Shown here piece by piece: positions 19,157-28,183 of a stretch of DNA of 64,000 nt. This stretch comes from Ignisphaera sp. (GTDB lineage: Archaea; Thermoproteota; Thermoprotei_A; Sulfolobales; Ignisphaeraceae). The notes beneath the pieces are model-generated. The model did not search any database and was not told the DNA's origin. It saw only the letters and a list, made by a program, of their open reading frames with translations. The position numbers were made by a program, and so were the translations under genes. Numbering within the stretch: position 1 is the first letter of the stretch; every line of letters starts with the position of its first letter. Location: NCBI GenBank assembly GCA_038735125.1, contig JAVYNU010000001.1:405672-469671 (forward strand), read 5' to 3'.

Positions 19157-19774
19157 ATGACTATTATGAAAAGTGTTGTGGGTCAGGGCGAGATTCTATC
19201 TGTTGTTATACTTGTTGGGGTGGTTCTTGTTATTGGTACAGCTCTCACAGCTCTTGTAGTACCACAGGTTATGAGGATATCTGAGGAAAACAATTTGAAG
19301 AGTCTTCTCCACACTGAGCAGAGCAACCTTGTTTTGTATAGAGAGTATGAGAATTCTACACATATTTTTCTAGGGGTTCTCAGGGTGGAGCCCGGCAACA
19401 CGCGATACGCTATAGCAATTCTGTCGCAGGATCTCTCAATAGATGCTATACAAAGTGCTCAGCCAAATATACAGAGGCTTGTCAGCTTTCCGCAGTCAAG
19501 CTCATCGATGACTACGTACTCTGTTAGAAGAAGCAACGTTTTCTATATATTTGGCGGCGACTATTACCCGCTTCCCTCGCCTCCGAGGCAAGACTACATA
19601 AACGTTGTTTACGTACCAGAAGACATTGTGAAGAACTATGTGAGCCAGGGAAGGCCCTTCGTAGTGGCTGTAAACAAAGCTGTGCTGAATGCCTTGGGGG
19701 TGGAAAAAGCTAGGATAATCTTTTTAGTGCAGGTAAGCGATAAGTTCTACGAGGTTGGGGAGTGGGCTTTATGA
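19157..19774 (+). CDS. Pilin-like membrane/secreted protein, first of a pair
   Basis: 205 residues. A short N-terminus with a lysine (K5) and GQGE is followed by a hydrophobic helix (ILSVVILVGVVLVIGTALTALVV), as in archaeal class III signal peptides of type IV pilins, where cleavage would fall before the helix. The rest is a mostly beta extracellular domain. I do not recognise a named family. It overlaps the next gene, which has the same layout, so they probably form a two-component surface structure. ATG 19166 is an alternative start. Confidence 0.65.
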   Translation: MTIMKSVVGQGEILSVVILVGVVLVIGTALTALVVPQVMRISEENNLKSLLHTEQSNLVLYREYENSTHIFLGVLRVEPGNTRYAIAILSQDLSIDAIQSAQPNIQRLVSFPQSSSSMTTYSVRRSNVFYIFGGDYYPLPSPPRQDYINVVYVPEDIVKNYVSQGRPFVVAVNKAVLNALGVEKARIIFLVQVSDKFYEVGEWAL

Positions 19775-20952
19775 GAGCTAGAATCCTATCCAAAGCACAA
19801 GCAGAGATAATAGGTGGTGTGCTAGCCATAGCTGTGTTGCTAATGGCTATAAGTACAATTCTGTATGCAACATTCGCATTAATGTCGTCATCGTCTACAA
19901 ACATTTCGAAGAGAGCACAGTTCGAGGTTGAGAGAAACAGCGAGAGGATATCAGTTGTGTATGACGCCAACAACTATAAGTGCATAGTTAACAACACAGG
20001 CTCTGTAGACATAACAATTGTTAGGCAGTGGACAAATGGTATGTTCACAGAGATTAAAAAGGATTTGAACAGAGGCAGAGGCCTGAATTTCTCACTGAGC
20101 AGCGCACCAGACTACATAGTTACGTCGAGAGGCAATGTGTTCCCCGTAAAGTCTGAGTGCCAAAGCCAAGTGGCAAACCAAGCACAGGTTGTGAACACGG
20201 TTGAGCAGTACATATCGGCCATACCAATTGGAGCTCCATTCACATCGCAGAACCTAGTGGCGACAACCAGAATAACATCCGACAGGGCATGCATAGTTGT
20301 AGGCTACAGATATGAAACCAGCTCACAGGACACGCCATTAGCACTAGTGTATAACAAGTCCAAGAACACGATTTTGCGACACCAGTGCAAACCGGAAAGC
20401 GAGTCAACATATGGCTGGAGCAACTATACACCGTCTTCAATACAATTGCCACAAGGCGTAAATGATATCAGCGATATTGATTCGAACATGGTCAAAGAGA
20501 TTGTAGTAGTCAGTAGCACATCGCCGCTTGCGCCAATGTCGTTTAGCGGTAAGGGAAACGTATATGTAAATATGACCTTCTACAACATAACATATATTCC
20601 GAACATAACTGACACTGTTGCTATCTACTATAAGTTCGTGGTCTACGTCCCCGGCGGCGGTGTGGCACAGCAGGTAGGGCTCTCAGCCAGCGTATCGCTA
20701 AAGTCGCTGAAAGACGGCTCTAAATTCACGTCTGCGGGCTCTGTTATAACTGCACCGTCTAGGAGTGGTGTTGTGGCTGTTGTTGGGTGGGCAGCCTTCC
20801 CAAAGTTCTTATACAACTTCAGCGAAGGCTTCTACTCAATATCAGTTGTACTTAACATGAATATCGCCTCAAGCGTTACTGTTAGTCAGGTGAATCTAGA
20901 GTACCTAGCGATAGTGGGGGGACAGATACTGTGGCCGCCAAAGCCAAGCTGA
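19771..20952 (+). CDS. Pilin-like membrane/secreted protein, second of a pair
   Basis: About 393 residues. ARILSKAQAEIIGGVLAIAVLLMAISTILYATFAL resembles a type IV pilin N-terminus: positive charge, a small-residue cleavage zone (KAQAE), then one helix. The remaining 350 residues are rich in Ser, Thr, Asn and Val with many N-x-S/T sites, typical of an exported beta domain. The ATG at 19771 overlaps the previous stop (ATGA); an in-frame GTG at 19762 is less likely. No pilus ATPase or prepilin peptidase lies nearby. Confidence 0.65.
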   Translation: MRARILSKAQAEIIGGVLAIAVLLMAISTILYATFALMSSSSTNISKRAQFEVERNSERISVVYDANNYKCIVNNTGSVDITIVRQWTNGMFTEIKKDLNRGRGLNFSLSSAPDYIVTSRGNVFPVKSECQSQVANQAQVVNTVEQYISAIPIGAPFTSQNLVATTRITSDRACIVVGYRYETSSQDTPLALVYNKSKNTILRHQCKPESESTYGWSNYTPSSIQLPQGVNDISDIDSNMVKEIVVVSSTSPLAPMSFSGKGNVYVNMTFYNITYIPNITDTVAIYYKFVVYVPGGGVAQQVGLSASVSLKSLKDGSKFTSAGSVITAPSRSGVVAVVGWAAFPKFLYNFSEGFYSISVVLNMNIASSVTVSQVNLEYLAIVGGQILWPPKPS

Positions 20953-21079
20953 TGAAATACTCTTTTGAGATGGTTACATGAGCATCTTTTCAAAAAGTTT
21001 ATATTTTATAGTGTTAATAGATTGTTGTGTTATATGATAATGTATATGTGTAGATGCAAAAGATGGTGTGGTGGGTTTA
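20953..21079 (+). promoter_or_regulatory. Spacer with likely promoter of the ABC importer ATPase gene
   Basis: AT-rich; atattttatagtg near 21001-21013 is TATA-like and about 70 bases before the preferred start of the ATPase gene. Confidence 0.35.
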
Positions 21080-22042
21080 GTGGCTGGTGCTGTGCTTAGT
21101 GTTAGGGATTTGAGGATATACTATTTCACTAGTAGGGGAGCTGTTAGAGCTGTTGATGGGGTTTCATTTGATGTTGAAGAGGGTGATGTTCTTGGTGTTG
21201 CTGGTGAGTCTGGCTCTGGCAAGTCTACTCTTGGCTTTGGTATAATGGGTCTTGTTCCACCTCCTGGTAGAATTGTTGGTGGCAGTATTGTGCTTGATGG
21301 TGTTGATCTCACGAAGCTTTCTGAGGATGAGCTTAGGAAGATTAGGTGGAGCAAGGTTAGCATGGTTTTCCAAGGAGCTTTAAATGTTCTCAATCCTGTT
21401 GTTAGGGTTGGGGATCAGATGGCCGAGGTTCTAGTCGTTCACAAGGGGCTTTCCAAAGATGAGGCCATGAAGATTGTTGAGGAGCATCTAAAACTTGTTG
21501 GTCTTCCACCAGATGTTGCAAGAAGGTATCCCCACGAGCTTAGCGGTGGTATGAAGCAGCGAGTGGTTATTGCAATGGCTCTTCTTCTCAGACCAAGACT
21601 TGTGATAGCCGATGAGCCTACAACAGCACTCGATGTTGTTATACAGGCTCAGATAATGAATTTGTTGAAGAGGATTAGAGAGGAGGAGAAGGTTTCAATG
21701 ATATTCATAACACATGACCTAAGCCTAATAGCAGAAATAGCAAACAAAGTAGCTGTGATGTACGCTGGTAAAATAGTTGAGATGGGCTCTTCAGATGATG
21801 TATATTCACAAACCCTGCACCCATACACCCAAGGCCTTTTAAACAGCATACCATCGATTAGAAGAAGAAAGGGCCTTTCATGGATACCGGGCTCACCACC
21901 AGATCTAAGAAACCCACCACCTGGCTGTAGGTTTCATCCTAGGTGTCCGTTTGCAATGGATGTTTGTAGGAGGGAGGAACCCCCTCTGGTTGATGTTGGC
22001 AATGGTCACATGGTCTCCTGCTGGCTATACACAAAAAAGTGA
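21080..22042 (+). CDS. Opp/Dpp-type ABC transporter ATP-binding protein (OppD-like)
   Basis: 320 residues. Walker A GESGSGKST, signature LSGGMKQRVVIAMAL, Walker B LVIADEPTTALDV and the switch histidine ITHDL are intact. The C-terminal oligo_HPY extension holds four cysteines in the order GCRFHPRCP...DVCRREEP...SCW. GTG at 21080 is chosen because GGTG (21070-21073) lies 6 bases before it; GTG codons at 21068 and 21071 are part of that site. It energises import of peptides or oligosaccharides with the genes below. The last 126 bases nearly duplicate the end of the second ATPase gene. Confidence 0.93.
   Translation: MAGAVLSVRDLRIYYFTSRGAVRAVDGVSFDVEEGDVLGVAGESGSGKSTLGFGIMGLVPPPGRIVGGSIVLDGVDLTKLSEDELRKIRWSKVSMVFQGALNVLNPVVRVGDQMAEVLVVHKGLSKDEAMKIVEEHLKLVGLPPDVARRYPHELSGGMKQRVVIAMALLLRPRLVIADEPTTALDVVIQAQIMNLLKRIREEEKVSMIFITHDLSLIAEIANKVAVMYAGKIVEMGSSDDVYSQTLHPYTQGLLNSIPSIRRRKGLSWIPGSPPDLRNPPPGCRFHPRCPFAMDVCRREEPPLVDVGNGHMVSCWLYTKK
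21917..22042 (+). repeat. 126-bp near-identical 3' tract shared with the second ATPase gene (copy 1)
   Basis: Aligns base for base with 29117-29242 at a constant offset of 7200. I count only three differences (21955, 21979, 21982), all at third codon positions and silent. Similarity stops abruptly at the stop codon and drops upstream of 21917. Confidence 0.9.
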
Positions 22043-22509
22043 GGGATGGTCAACAAGTAAATCATTATGGAATTTCCCAAGACAAATAACACTAAGCTAA
22101 CAATAGACAGGATCTTGAACGGCTCCTCAAAAACCTTGGCAAAGAAAACAATTGTTGCATTACAGTTTCTATCAGATTTCACTAAAGCTATGAATGATGT
22201 TGATGGAAGTGAAATAATAGTTGATTTGTTTACAGCTTCAAAGTAACTGTAATTTCCGTAGAGAGTCTCAACAGAGATGTATATAGTGCAAGAGGCATTT
22301 TCTATCTTTATGGAGGCATTCTCAATCTGCATACTTCTTCCTTGTGTGAAATTGGCTAGGGAGAGAACATAGACTTTGCCCCCCTCAAGCAGGATATGCA
22401 ATGCGCTCTGCACCATAGACTCAATTCTATATAGACTGGCAAAAGCTATTAGAAAAGCAGCTGACAAAAACACTATGGTTAATGCTAATAGTTTTCGTTT
22501 TTGCCTCAT
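22006..22509 (-). CDS. Unknown membrane protein with two transmembrane helices
   Basis: 167 residues. Helix 1 (KLLALTIVFLSAAFLIAFASLY) and helix 2 (ILSIVSLVLFVLGNSIMIYLL) enclose an external domain of about 100 residues with several N-x-S/T sites. I recognise no family. Its 3' end overlaps the end of the ATPase gene by 37 bases on the opposite strand. The ATG at 22509 is used; a TTG at 22521 is possible. It is divergent from the binding-protein gene and shares its AT-rich spacer, so a link to transport is possible but unproven. Confidence 0.6.
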   Translation of the reverse strand: MRQKRKLLALTIVFLSAAFLIAFASLYRIESMVQSALHILLEGGKVYVLSLANFTQGRSMQIENASIKIENASCTIYISVETLYGNYSYFEAVNKSTIISLPSTSFIALVKSDRNCNATIVFFAKVFEEPFKILSIVSLVLFVLGNSIMIYLLTIPHFFVYSQQETM

Positions 22510-22538
22510 GTACCTGCACAAAGCTTTTCAAATTCTCA

Positions 22539-22548
22539 TATAAATTTA
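22539..22548 (+). promoter_or_regulatory. TATA box of the solute-binding protein gene
   Basis: tataaattta lies about 45 bases before the ATG at 22593, allowing a leader of about 20 bases. The same AT-rich block can serve the divergent membrane-protein gene. Confidence 0.5.
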
Positions 22549-22592
22549 AAAATCTTTTGAAAACAGCAAAGTTGTCTAAGTGGGTAGATAAA

Positions 22593-25427
22593 ATGAAAGC
22601 CAAGAATTTAGTAGTATATGTACTATTCGCTGTCTTAATGTTGTCAATTCTATCCCCAATAACGCTATACGCGCAACAAGCAAACAAAGGGCCAGCATCA
22701 GATAGCATAACATTTGTGCAAGTGTCTACTGACAGAGTTGGGGAGGCATTCAGATCAGGGTCTATAGATGCATACATATATGGCTTGAGGCCAACACAGT
22801 TAGACCAATTCCAAGGAGTATCAAACATAAGATTTATCTCAGCACCAGGAGGGCTAGTCTCAATTGTTCTAAACCCAGCACCAGTAAAAACAGTTAACCT
22901 ATCTGGCGACTGGACAAAGAAGAGCTTAGATGACATAGCAAAGGCTATTGGCTATCCAAAGACAGTCATATCACAGATCTACTATGACAAAGACAAAGAT
23001 GTTACATATGTTGATCTAGCTGCCGACGGCAGCAACATCAATCCATTTGCACTAAAAGATGTCAGATATGCCATAAACTTCATAATCGATAGAGACTTCA
23101 TAGTCAAGAACATTTACAGAGGCTATGGAGCTCCCATGGTAACATTCCTCTCATACTACGACCCAACATACATGTTGATATCAGATCTAGTAGCATCGTT
23201 TGCGATAAGGTATGACCCAGCATATGCTAGAACACTAGTAGAAAAGGCATTGACAGCTGCAGGAGCAACTTTGCAAGGCGGCAAATGGTATTATGCTGGG
23301 AAACCAATACAATTGACATTCATTATAAGGCAAGAAGATGAGAGAAGAGACATTGGAGACCTTATTGCAACAGAGCTTGAGAACCTCGGATTTGTAGTGA
23401 ATAAGCAGGTTCTAACCTTTGCACAGGCACTTGAAATAGTATATGACACAGATCCTAAAGAGCTTCAATGGCATATATACACTGAAGGCTGGGGTAAAGG
23501 CGCATTAGAGAAGTACGACTCCGCAACACCGGCTCAAATGTGCGCGCCATGGTACAGCTATATGCCTGGCTGGCAAGTAGAGGGCTGGTGGTGGTACAGA
23601 AACGACACAATAGACAACCTAACACAGAAGCTGTACTTCGGCACATTCAAGAGCCGTGACGACTATGTCAACACCTATAGAACTATTGTAGCGATGTGCA
23701 TACAAGAATCAGTGAGAATATGGATTGCAACCAGAATGGATATTCACGTTGTTAGAGCAGATATGCAAGGAATAACAGAGGATATGTCAGTGGGGCTAAG
23801 ATCGCCGTTCAATCTAAAGAGTATGTACGTACCAGGCAAGCCTGACATCACAATAGGTCATCTATGGGTATATACAGCGAGAACAATTTGGAATATATAT
23901 GGAGGCTTTACAGATGTTTATAGTGTCGATATAGAGAGGGCTACATATGATCCACTAACATGGAGAGATCCATTCAATGGAGAGCCAATACCTGTCAGAA
24001 CCAAGTATGTAGTTTTGACAGCAGGTCCCGACGGAACATTGGATGTACCATCCGATGCCATAATATGGGACGCTACACAAGGCAAGTGGGTTAATGTGGC
24101 CCCTGGAACAAAAGCTGTATCTGTTGTTAAATACGACATGTCGATGTTTATAGGCTCTAAATGGCACCACGGAATAAACATTACATGGGGTGACATACTA
24201 GCTGCCTGGGCACTATGGTTCGACTTAGTCTACAACAATACGAAAGCAAGCTTTGAAACACCTATATCAGGAGCGAACAAACCATTCTTCGACACCATAA
24301 AGGGTCTGAGAATAATACCACAGAACAACACATTGGAGGTGTATGTCAACTACTGGCACTTCGACCCCAACTATATAGCAGACTACGCAGCTCTCACACC
24401 AATCAACCCAGCCGAGCTACTTGTTTTGCAAAACATTATAGTATTTGATATGCAGAAATATGCATTTACAACATCAACAGGCAATGCAAAGAAGATACCA
24501 GCACTAAACCTAGTGCTAAGCACCCATGCAAAAGATCTTGCAGCACTCGCACAACAAATGCTATCGGCGAACATCTTCCCAGCAAAATACTTTACAACAC
24601 CACAAAGATCTTATATGACACTTGATGAGTGGAAAGCAAGGCTAAATGCATTTATAAACTGGGTTAATCAACATAGCAATGCATGGATATCGCAAGGACC
24701 TTTCTACCTAGACTCATTCGATGACAAAGCCCAGAAAGCAGTTATAAAAGCATTTAGAGACCCATCATATCCATTCACTCCAAGCACATGGGTGAAAGGC
24801 TCTGCAACACCAGCAACACTAACGGTACCGGCAACCCCAAGCATAATTGTAGGCAATACAACTACATTTCTAGTTAATGTTGTTCCACCAACACTAACAG
24901 CTGGTGGGAGAACAACTGTTGCATCTGGAAACATATATGTGCAATACATTGTAAAGGATCTTCAAACAAATGCTGTTAAATACATTGGCGAAGCAACTCT
25001 TGTAACAAGTGGAGCAACGCTACTCATATATCAGATTGCCATTCCAGCTGATGTAACAAAGTCAATGGCTCCTTATAACTACTACCAAATACAAATACTG
25101 GCATTCAGCGATGCTGTTGCAGTTCCAGCATCATATACATTGACAATCCAGGCTCAGCCAAACATTGCTCAGATGATGTCAAGTGTTATCGTTGGCCAGA
25201 TAGCTCCTTTGGCAAGCAAGATTGATACAATATCCAATTCTATGACAACTGTCTCGAACAACATCATTGCTGTGGGCAATGCTATTAGTGATCTGCAGAA
25301 CGCTGTAAGCAAGTTGAACAGTACTGTAGCATCAATGAACACATATATGGTTGTGTTAATAGCATTGCTTGCAGTATCGCTAATACTGAATGTAGTGTTG
25401 CTATTAAGGTTCTCTAGGAGGTCCTAG
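22593..25427 (+). CDS. ABC transporter solute-binding protein, family 5 (SBP_bac_5)
   Basis: 944 residues. A signal peptide (NLVVYVLFAVLMLSILSPITLYA) is followed by two halves of a family-5 binding domain; RYAINFIIDRDFIVKNIYRGYG and ITWGDILAAWALWFD are typical segments. The C-terminus holds a Ser/Thr-rich beta part, a heptad-like coiled coil (about residues 865-915) and one anchor helix (MVVLIALLAVSLILNVVLLL) ending in RFSRRS, so the protein is tethered at both maturation and membrane level. An open frame reaches back to 22482 but ATG 22593 gives the signal peptide directly. Length is far above the bacterial OppA size. Confidence 0.9.
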   Translation: MKAKNLVVYVLFAVLMLSILSPITLYAQQANKGPASDSITFVQVSTDRVGEAFRSGSIDAYIYGLRPTQLDQFQGVSNIRFISAPGGLVSIVLNPAPVKTVNLSGDWTKKSLDDIAKAIGYPKTVISQIYYDKDKDVTYVDLAADGSNINPFALKDVRYAINFIIDRDFIVKNIYRGYGAPMVTFLSYYDPTYMLISDLVASFAIRYDPAYARTLVEKALTAAGATLQGGKWYYAGKPIQLTFIIRQEDERRDIGDLIATELENLGFVVNKQVLTFAQALEIVYDTDPKELQWHIYTEGWGKGALEKYDSATPAQMCAPWYSYMPGWQVEGWWWYRNDTIDNLTQKLYFGTFKSRDDYVNTYRTIVAMCIQESVRIWIATRMDIHVVRADMQGITEDMSVGLRSPFNLKSMYVPGKPDITIGHLWVYTARTIWNIYGGFTDVYSVDIERATYDPLTWRDPFNGEPIPVRTKYVVLTAGPDGTLDVPSDAIIWDATQGKWVNVAPGTKAVSVVKYDMSMFIGSKWHHGINITWGDILAAWALWFDLVYNNTKASFETPISGANKPFFDTIKGLRIIPQNNTLEVYVNYWHFDPNYIADYAALTPINPAELLVLQNIIVFDMQKYAFTTSTGNAKKIPALNLVLSTHAKDLAALAQQMLSANIFPAKYFTTPQRSYMTLDEWKARLNAFINWVNQHSNAWISQGPFYLDSFDDKAQKAVIKAFRDPSYPFTPSTWVKGSATPATLTVPATPSIIVGNTTTFLVNVVPPTLTAGGRTTVASGNIYVQYIVKDLQTNAVKYIGEATLVTSGATLLIYQIAIPADVTKSMAPYNYYQIQILAFSDAVAVPASYTLTIQAQPNIAQMMSSVIVGQIAPLASKIDTISNSMTTVSNNIIAVGNAISDLQNAVSKLNSTVASMNTYMVVLIALLAVSLILNVVLLLRFSRRS

Positions 25428-25600
25428 CATAAACACCAATAAAAGAATATATTTTTTAAATGCCGCTTTTAAACTATGTAAAAATTTATAAACTTCGTTT
25501 ATTAACTATTCTTTAAGCATTCCATTGATGTGTACAAAGATACTCAGATACTAACTTGGGGGAGGTCAAAGTAATATGGATGTAAGATGGTGATGTATTA
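25428..25600 (+). promoter_or_regulatory. Terminator and promoter spacer before the permease genes
   Basis: A T-run (attttttaaa, about 25451-25460) follows the binding-protein stop and may terminate most transcripts, leaving a high binding-protein to permease ratio. TATA-like aaatttataaac near 25485 may start the permease transcript. Confidence 0.4.
25576..25593 (+). other. Possible 5-codon leader ORF (MDVRW) before the permease gene
   Basis: ATG at 25576 stands 9 bases after ggggaggtc, the strongest ribosome binding sequence in this leader, and is closed by TGA at 25591-25593. The permease ATG at 25601 then follows with GGTGATG as its own site. It may be chance, or a true minicistron affecting permease translation. 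Confidence 0.25.
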
Positions 25601-26701
25601 ATGACAGTTGGTCTGGTGATTGCAAGAAGAGCCATATTTTTGGTCTTAGCATTGGTTATAGCAGTTTTTTTAACAGCTTTTATAATAGGTGCTACAGGAT
25701 ATGTAGATAAAGTTGCCAGAGCTATTGTAAATGAGGAGGTTAGGGCCTATAGACAGGCATTGTCGAAGATGCCAAATGTTAGTCAATCCTATATAGAGGA
25801 GAGGGTGAGAGAGTACCAGCAGATGCTTATCGAGACATACGGTCTTGACAAGCCTTGGTACTACAAGGTTCTGCCATTAGTATATGCAACACTTGTGTTC
25901 AAATTTGGCGATGTTCAGCAGGTTGGAGTTGCTGATGTTGCTGGCATGCAGCTTCCTGTAAAAGCAAGTGATGTTATCTTGGCTTGTTTGCCTAGAACAA
26001 TTGTTATGATAACTGTTGCCGAGCTCATTGCAATTCTAATTGCATTAGTTATAGCGCCTTACGTTGCATTTAGAATTGGTTCGTTAGCAGACAGATTTAC
26101 GATAATATATGCAGCTCTAACTAACGCAATTCCTGTGTGGTGGTTGGCACTAATAATGATATTCATTTTTAGTTATAGACTTGGCGTCGCCCCACAGCAG
26201 TTCAGGGGGGTTATCAGAGCTTTGAGCGATATGTCGGTGGCGCTTCTATCTGGGGATGTAAAGGGATTTATCATAGGTTTTGCAAATGTATTGAATTATT
26301 CATGGTTGCCAATAATAACTATCGTTATTGTTCTCTTAGGGCCGTGGATCTATAATATGAGAGCAATGCTTTTAAGAGTCTCACGAGAGGACTTTGTTAC
26401 AGCGGCTGTTGCACGCGGGTTGCCACAGAGGGTTGTTCTGCGAAGATATATTCTAAGACCAGCCTTGCCACCAGTGATAACCTCTGTACTTCTCGGATTG
26501 GCAGGGACTTTGGGAGGCTATATAATAACAGAATCAGTTTTTAATTGGCCGGGCATGGGGACGCTTTACTATGAAGCTATCACAAGTGGTGACCCAGCAA
26601 CAATAATTGGTTTGACATATGTGTTAACCCTTGTATATGTTGTTGCAAGGCTCATACTAGAGATTCTCTATGTAGCTCTCGACCCTAGGGTGAGACTATG
26701 A
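25601..26701 (+). CDS. ABC transporter permease (DppB-like)
   Basis: 366 residues, six expected membrane helices. The EAA loop MLRVSREDFVTAAVARGLPQRVVLRRYILRPALPPVITS and the VFNWPGMGTLYYEAI segment are characteristic of the DppB/OppB family. After the first helix there is an extra external region of about 80 residues rich in charged residues (KVARAIVNEEVRAYRQALSK onward), which bacterial relatives have in shorter form. ATG overlaps (ATGA) with the next permease gene. Confidence 0.93.
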   Translation: MTVGLVIARRAIFLVLALVIAVFLTAFIIGATGYVDKVARAIVNEEVRAYRQALSKMPNVSQSYIEERVREYQQMLIETYGLDKPWYYKVLPLVYATLVFKFGDVQQVGVADVAGMQLPVKASDVILACLPRTIVMITVAELIAILIALVIAPYVAFRIGSLADRFTIIYAALTNAIPVWWLALIMIFIFSYRLGVAPQQFRGVIRALSDMSVALLSGDVKGFIIGFANVLNYSWLPIITIVIVLLGPWIYNMRAMLLRVSREDFVTAAVARGLPQRVVLRRYILRPALPPVITSVLLGLAGTLGGYIITESVFNWPGMGTLYYEAITSGDPATIIGLTYVLTLVYVVARLILEILYVALDPRVRL

Positions 26702-28182
26702 CGGAAAGGCTAAAAGGGTTTTGGAAGCAAATAAGAGAGACTATATGGAGTCAGACAAGTGGAAAAGCAGCCCTAATACTACTTTCAATGCTCGTTATTA
26801 TTGGGGTGGCAGCTGCCCTAGCACTTCCACCAAACTTTATATCTATATGGAATGATCCAAAGTATTGGGGTGGCAAACCAAAGAATGTCCCACCCAGCTG
26901 GTCATCTTTTTTTGGGTACCCATGTGTACAGCATTTTGAAGAGGATTTGAGAACCCTTGCGTACAAATTGAATGTCACAGCAAATGAAGCATCCTTAACA
27001 TATACATTCAATTATGACTATAGAGGCGATGGATTTCCACAAGGTATGGCTCTAAAGCTTGATGGCATTTATGTTAATGGTGTTGGAAACATGAGGATCG
27101 AGATACATATTGCCAGACCAGATGGGGTTGTGGTACCAGATGTTATATCATACTTAGCAACTGGGGCTAATGGATCCATATCTATTGAGAACATTATTTT
27201 GAACCCGGATACAATTAAACTTGCATCAACGCTAGTAATGTCATATCCACAGTTTCTGCGTGTAGCTAGCATGAATGATATTGCTATGAACTATCCGATA
27301 TATCTATTTGGCAAATACTCGAATAGTTCAAAAATTGCGCCTTTGGGTGGGGTATATAAGGTATATGTATTTGTAAGGATATCCACCTTAGGCTCTGTAA
27401 CTATTGATGATGTGAATAAAGTTGTAAATGCTTTGAAGTCTTCCAAAGACTTCAGATTTATTATTATTGGTACTTGTTATGGCTTACTGGGAACAGATTA
27501 TAGGGGTAGAGACCTTGCGCAAGCATTGTTTTTTGGGCTTCCAATAGCTCTTTTAATAGGCTTTGGAACAGCATTTTTAACAACTGTAATAGGGCTGTTT
27601 GCAGGTCTTGTAAGCGGCTATTATGGAGGTTTCATAGATGAGTTTGTTCAAAGGTTTATAGATGTTTTGGGCAGTATACCGACGCTTCCAATACTTATTC
27701 TAATTGCAGTTTCAGTGCAGCAAGCATATGGGGCTAGCCCTTACAAACCCATAATAATGCTTATGGTGATACTATTCACGCTCATAGTGTTTGGCTGGGG
27801 TGGTTTGGCAATAATAGTCAGATCCATGACTCTAAGCATAAAAGCTGAGGCATATGTTGAAGCTGCGCAAGCTGTAGGAGCATCGAATTGGTGGATTATG
27901 ACAAAGCATATAATACCACAGCTATTACCATATATAGCAGCTCAGATGGTGTATTCAGCGCCTTCAGCAATACTAACCGAAGCTGGGCTCTCTATCTTAG
28001 GTATTCAGCACGGGCTCCCCACATGGGGTGGTATACTATCTGATGCTAGACTCTATGGAAATATCGGTTATTGGTGGTGGATATTCCCGCCAGGAATAGC
28101 TATATCGATAGTCTCTCTAACCTTTGTGCTCTTAGGCATGTCTATAGAGAGGGTTGTAGAGCCGAGGCTTAGGGGGATGTAG
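26698..28182 (+). CDS. ABC transporter permease (DppC-like) with a large external insertion
   Basis: 494 residues against about 300 for typical DppC. Helix 1 (AALILLSMLVIIGVAAALAL) is followed by about 220 residues predicted outside the membrane, then the conserved core beginning LLGTDYRGRDLAQALFFGLPIALLIG and the EAA loop YVEAAQAVGASNWWIMTKHIIPQLLPYI. The C-terminal SILGIQHGLPTWGGILSDAR segment is also typical. It overlaps the preceding permease stop by 4 bases. Confidence 0.92.
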   Translation: MTERLKGFWKQIRETIWSQTSGKAALILLSMLVIIGVAAALALPPNFISIWNDPKYWGGKPKNVPPSWSSFFGYPCVQHFEEDLRTLAYKLNVTANEASLTYTFNYDYRGDGFPQGMALKLDGIYVNGVGNMRIEIHIARPDGVVVPDVISYLATGANGSISIENIILNPDTIKLASTLVMSYPQFLRVASMNDIAMNYPIYLFGKYSNSSKIAPLGGVYKVYVFVRISTLGSVTIDDVNKVVNALKSSKDFRFIIIGTCYGLLGTDYRGRDLAQALFFGLPIALLIGFGTAFLTTVIGLFAGLVSGYYGGFIDEFVQRFIDVLGSIPTLPILILIAVSVQQAYGASPYKPIIMLMVILFTLIVFGWGGLAIIVRSMTLSIKAEAYVEAAQAVGASNWWIMTKHIIPQLLPYIAAQMVYSAPSAILTEAGLSILGIQHGLPTWGGILSDARLYGNIGYWWWIFPPGIAISIVSLTFVLLGMSIERVVEPRLRGM

Positions 28183-28183
28183 A

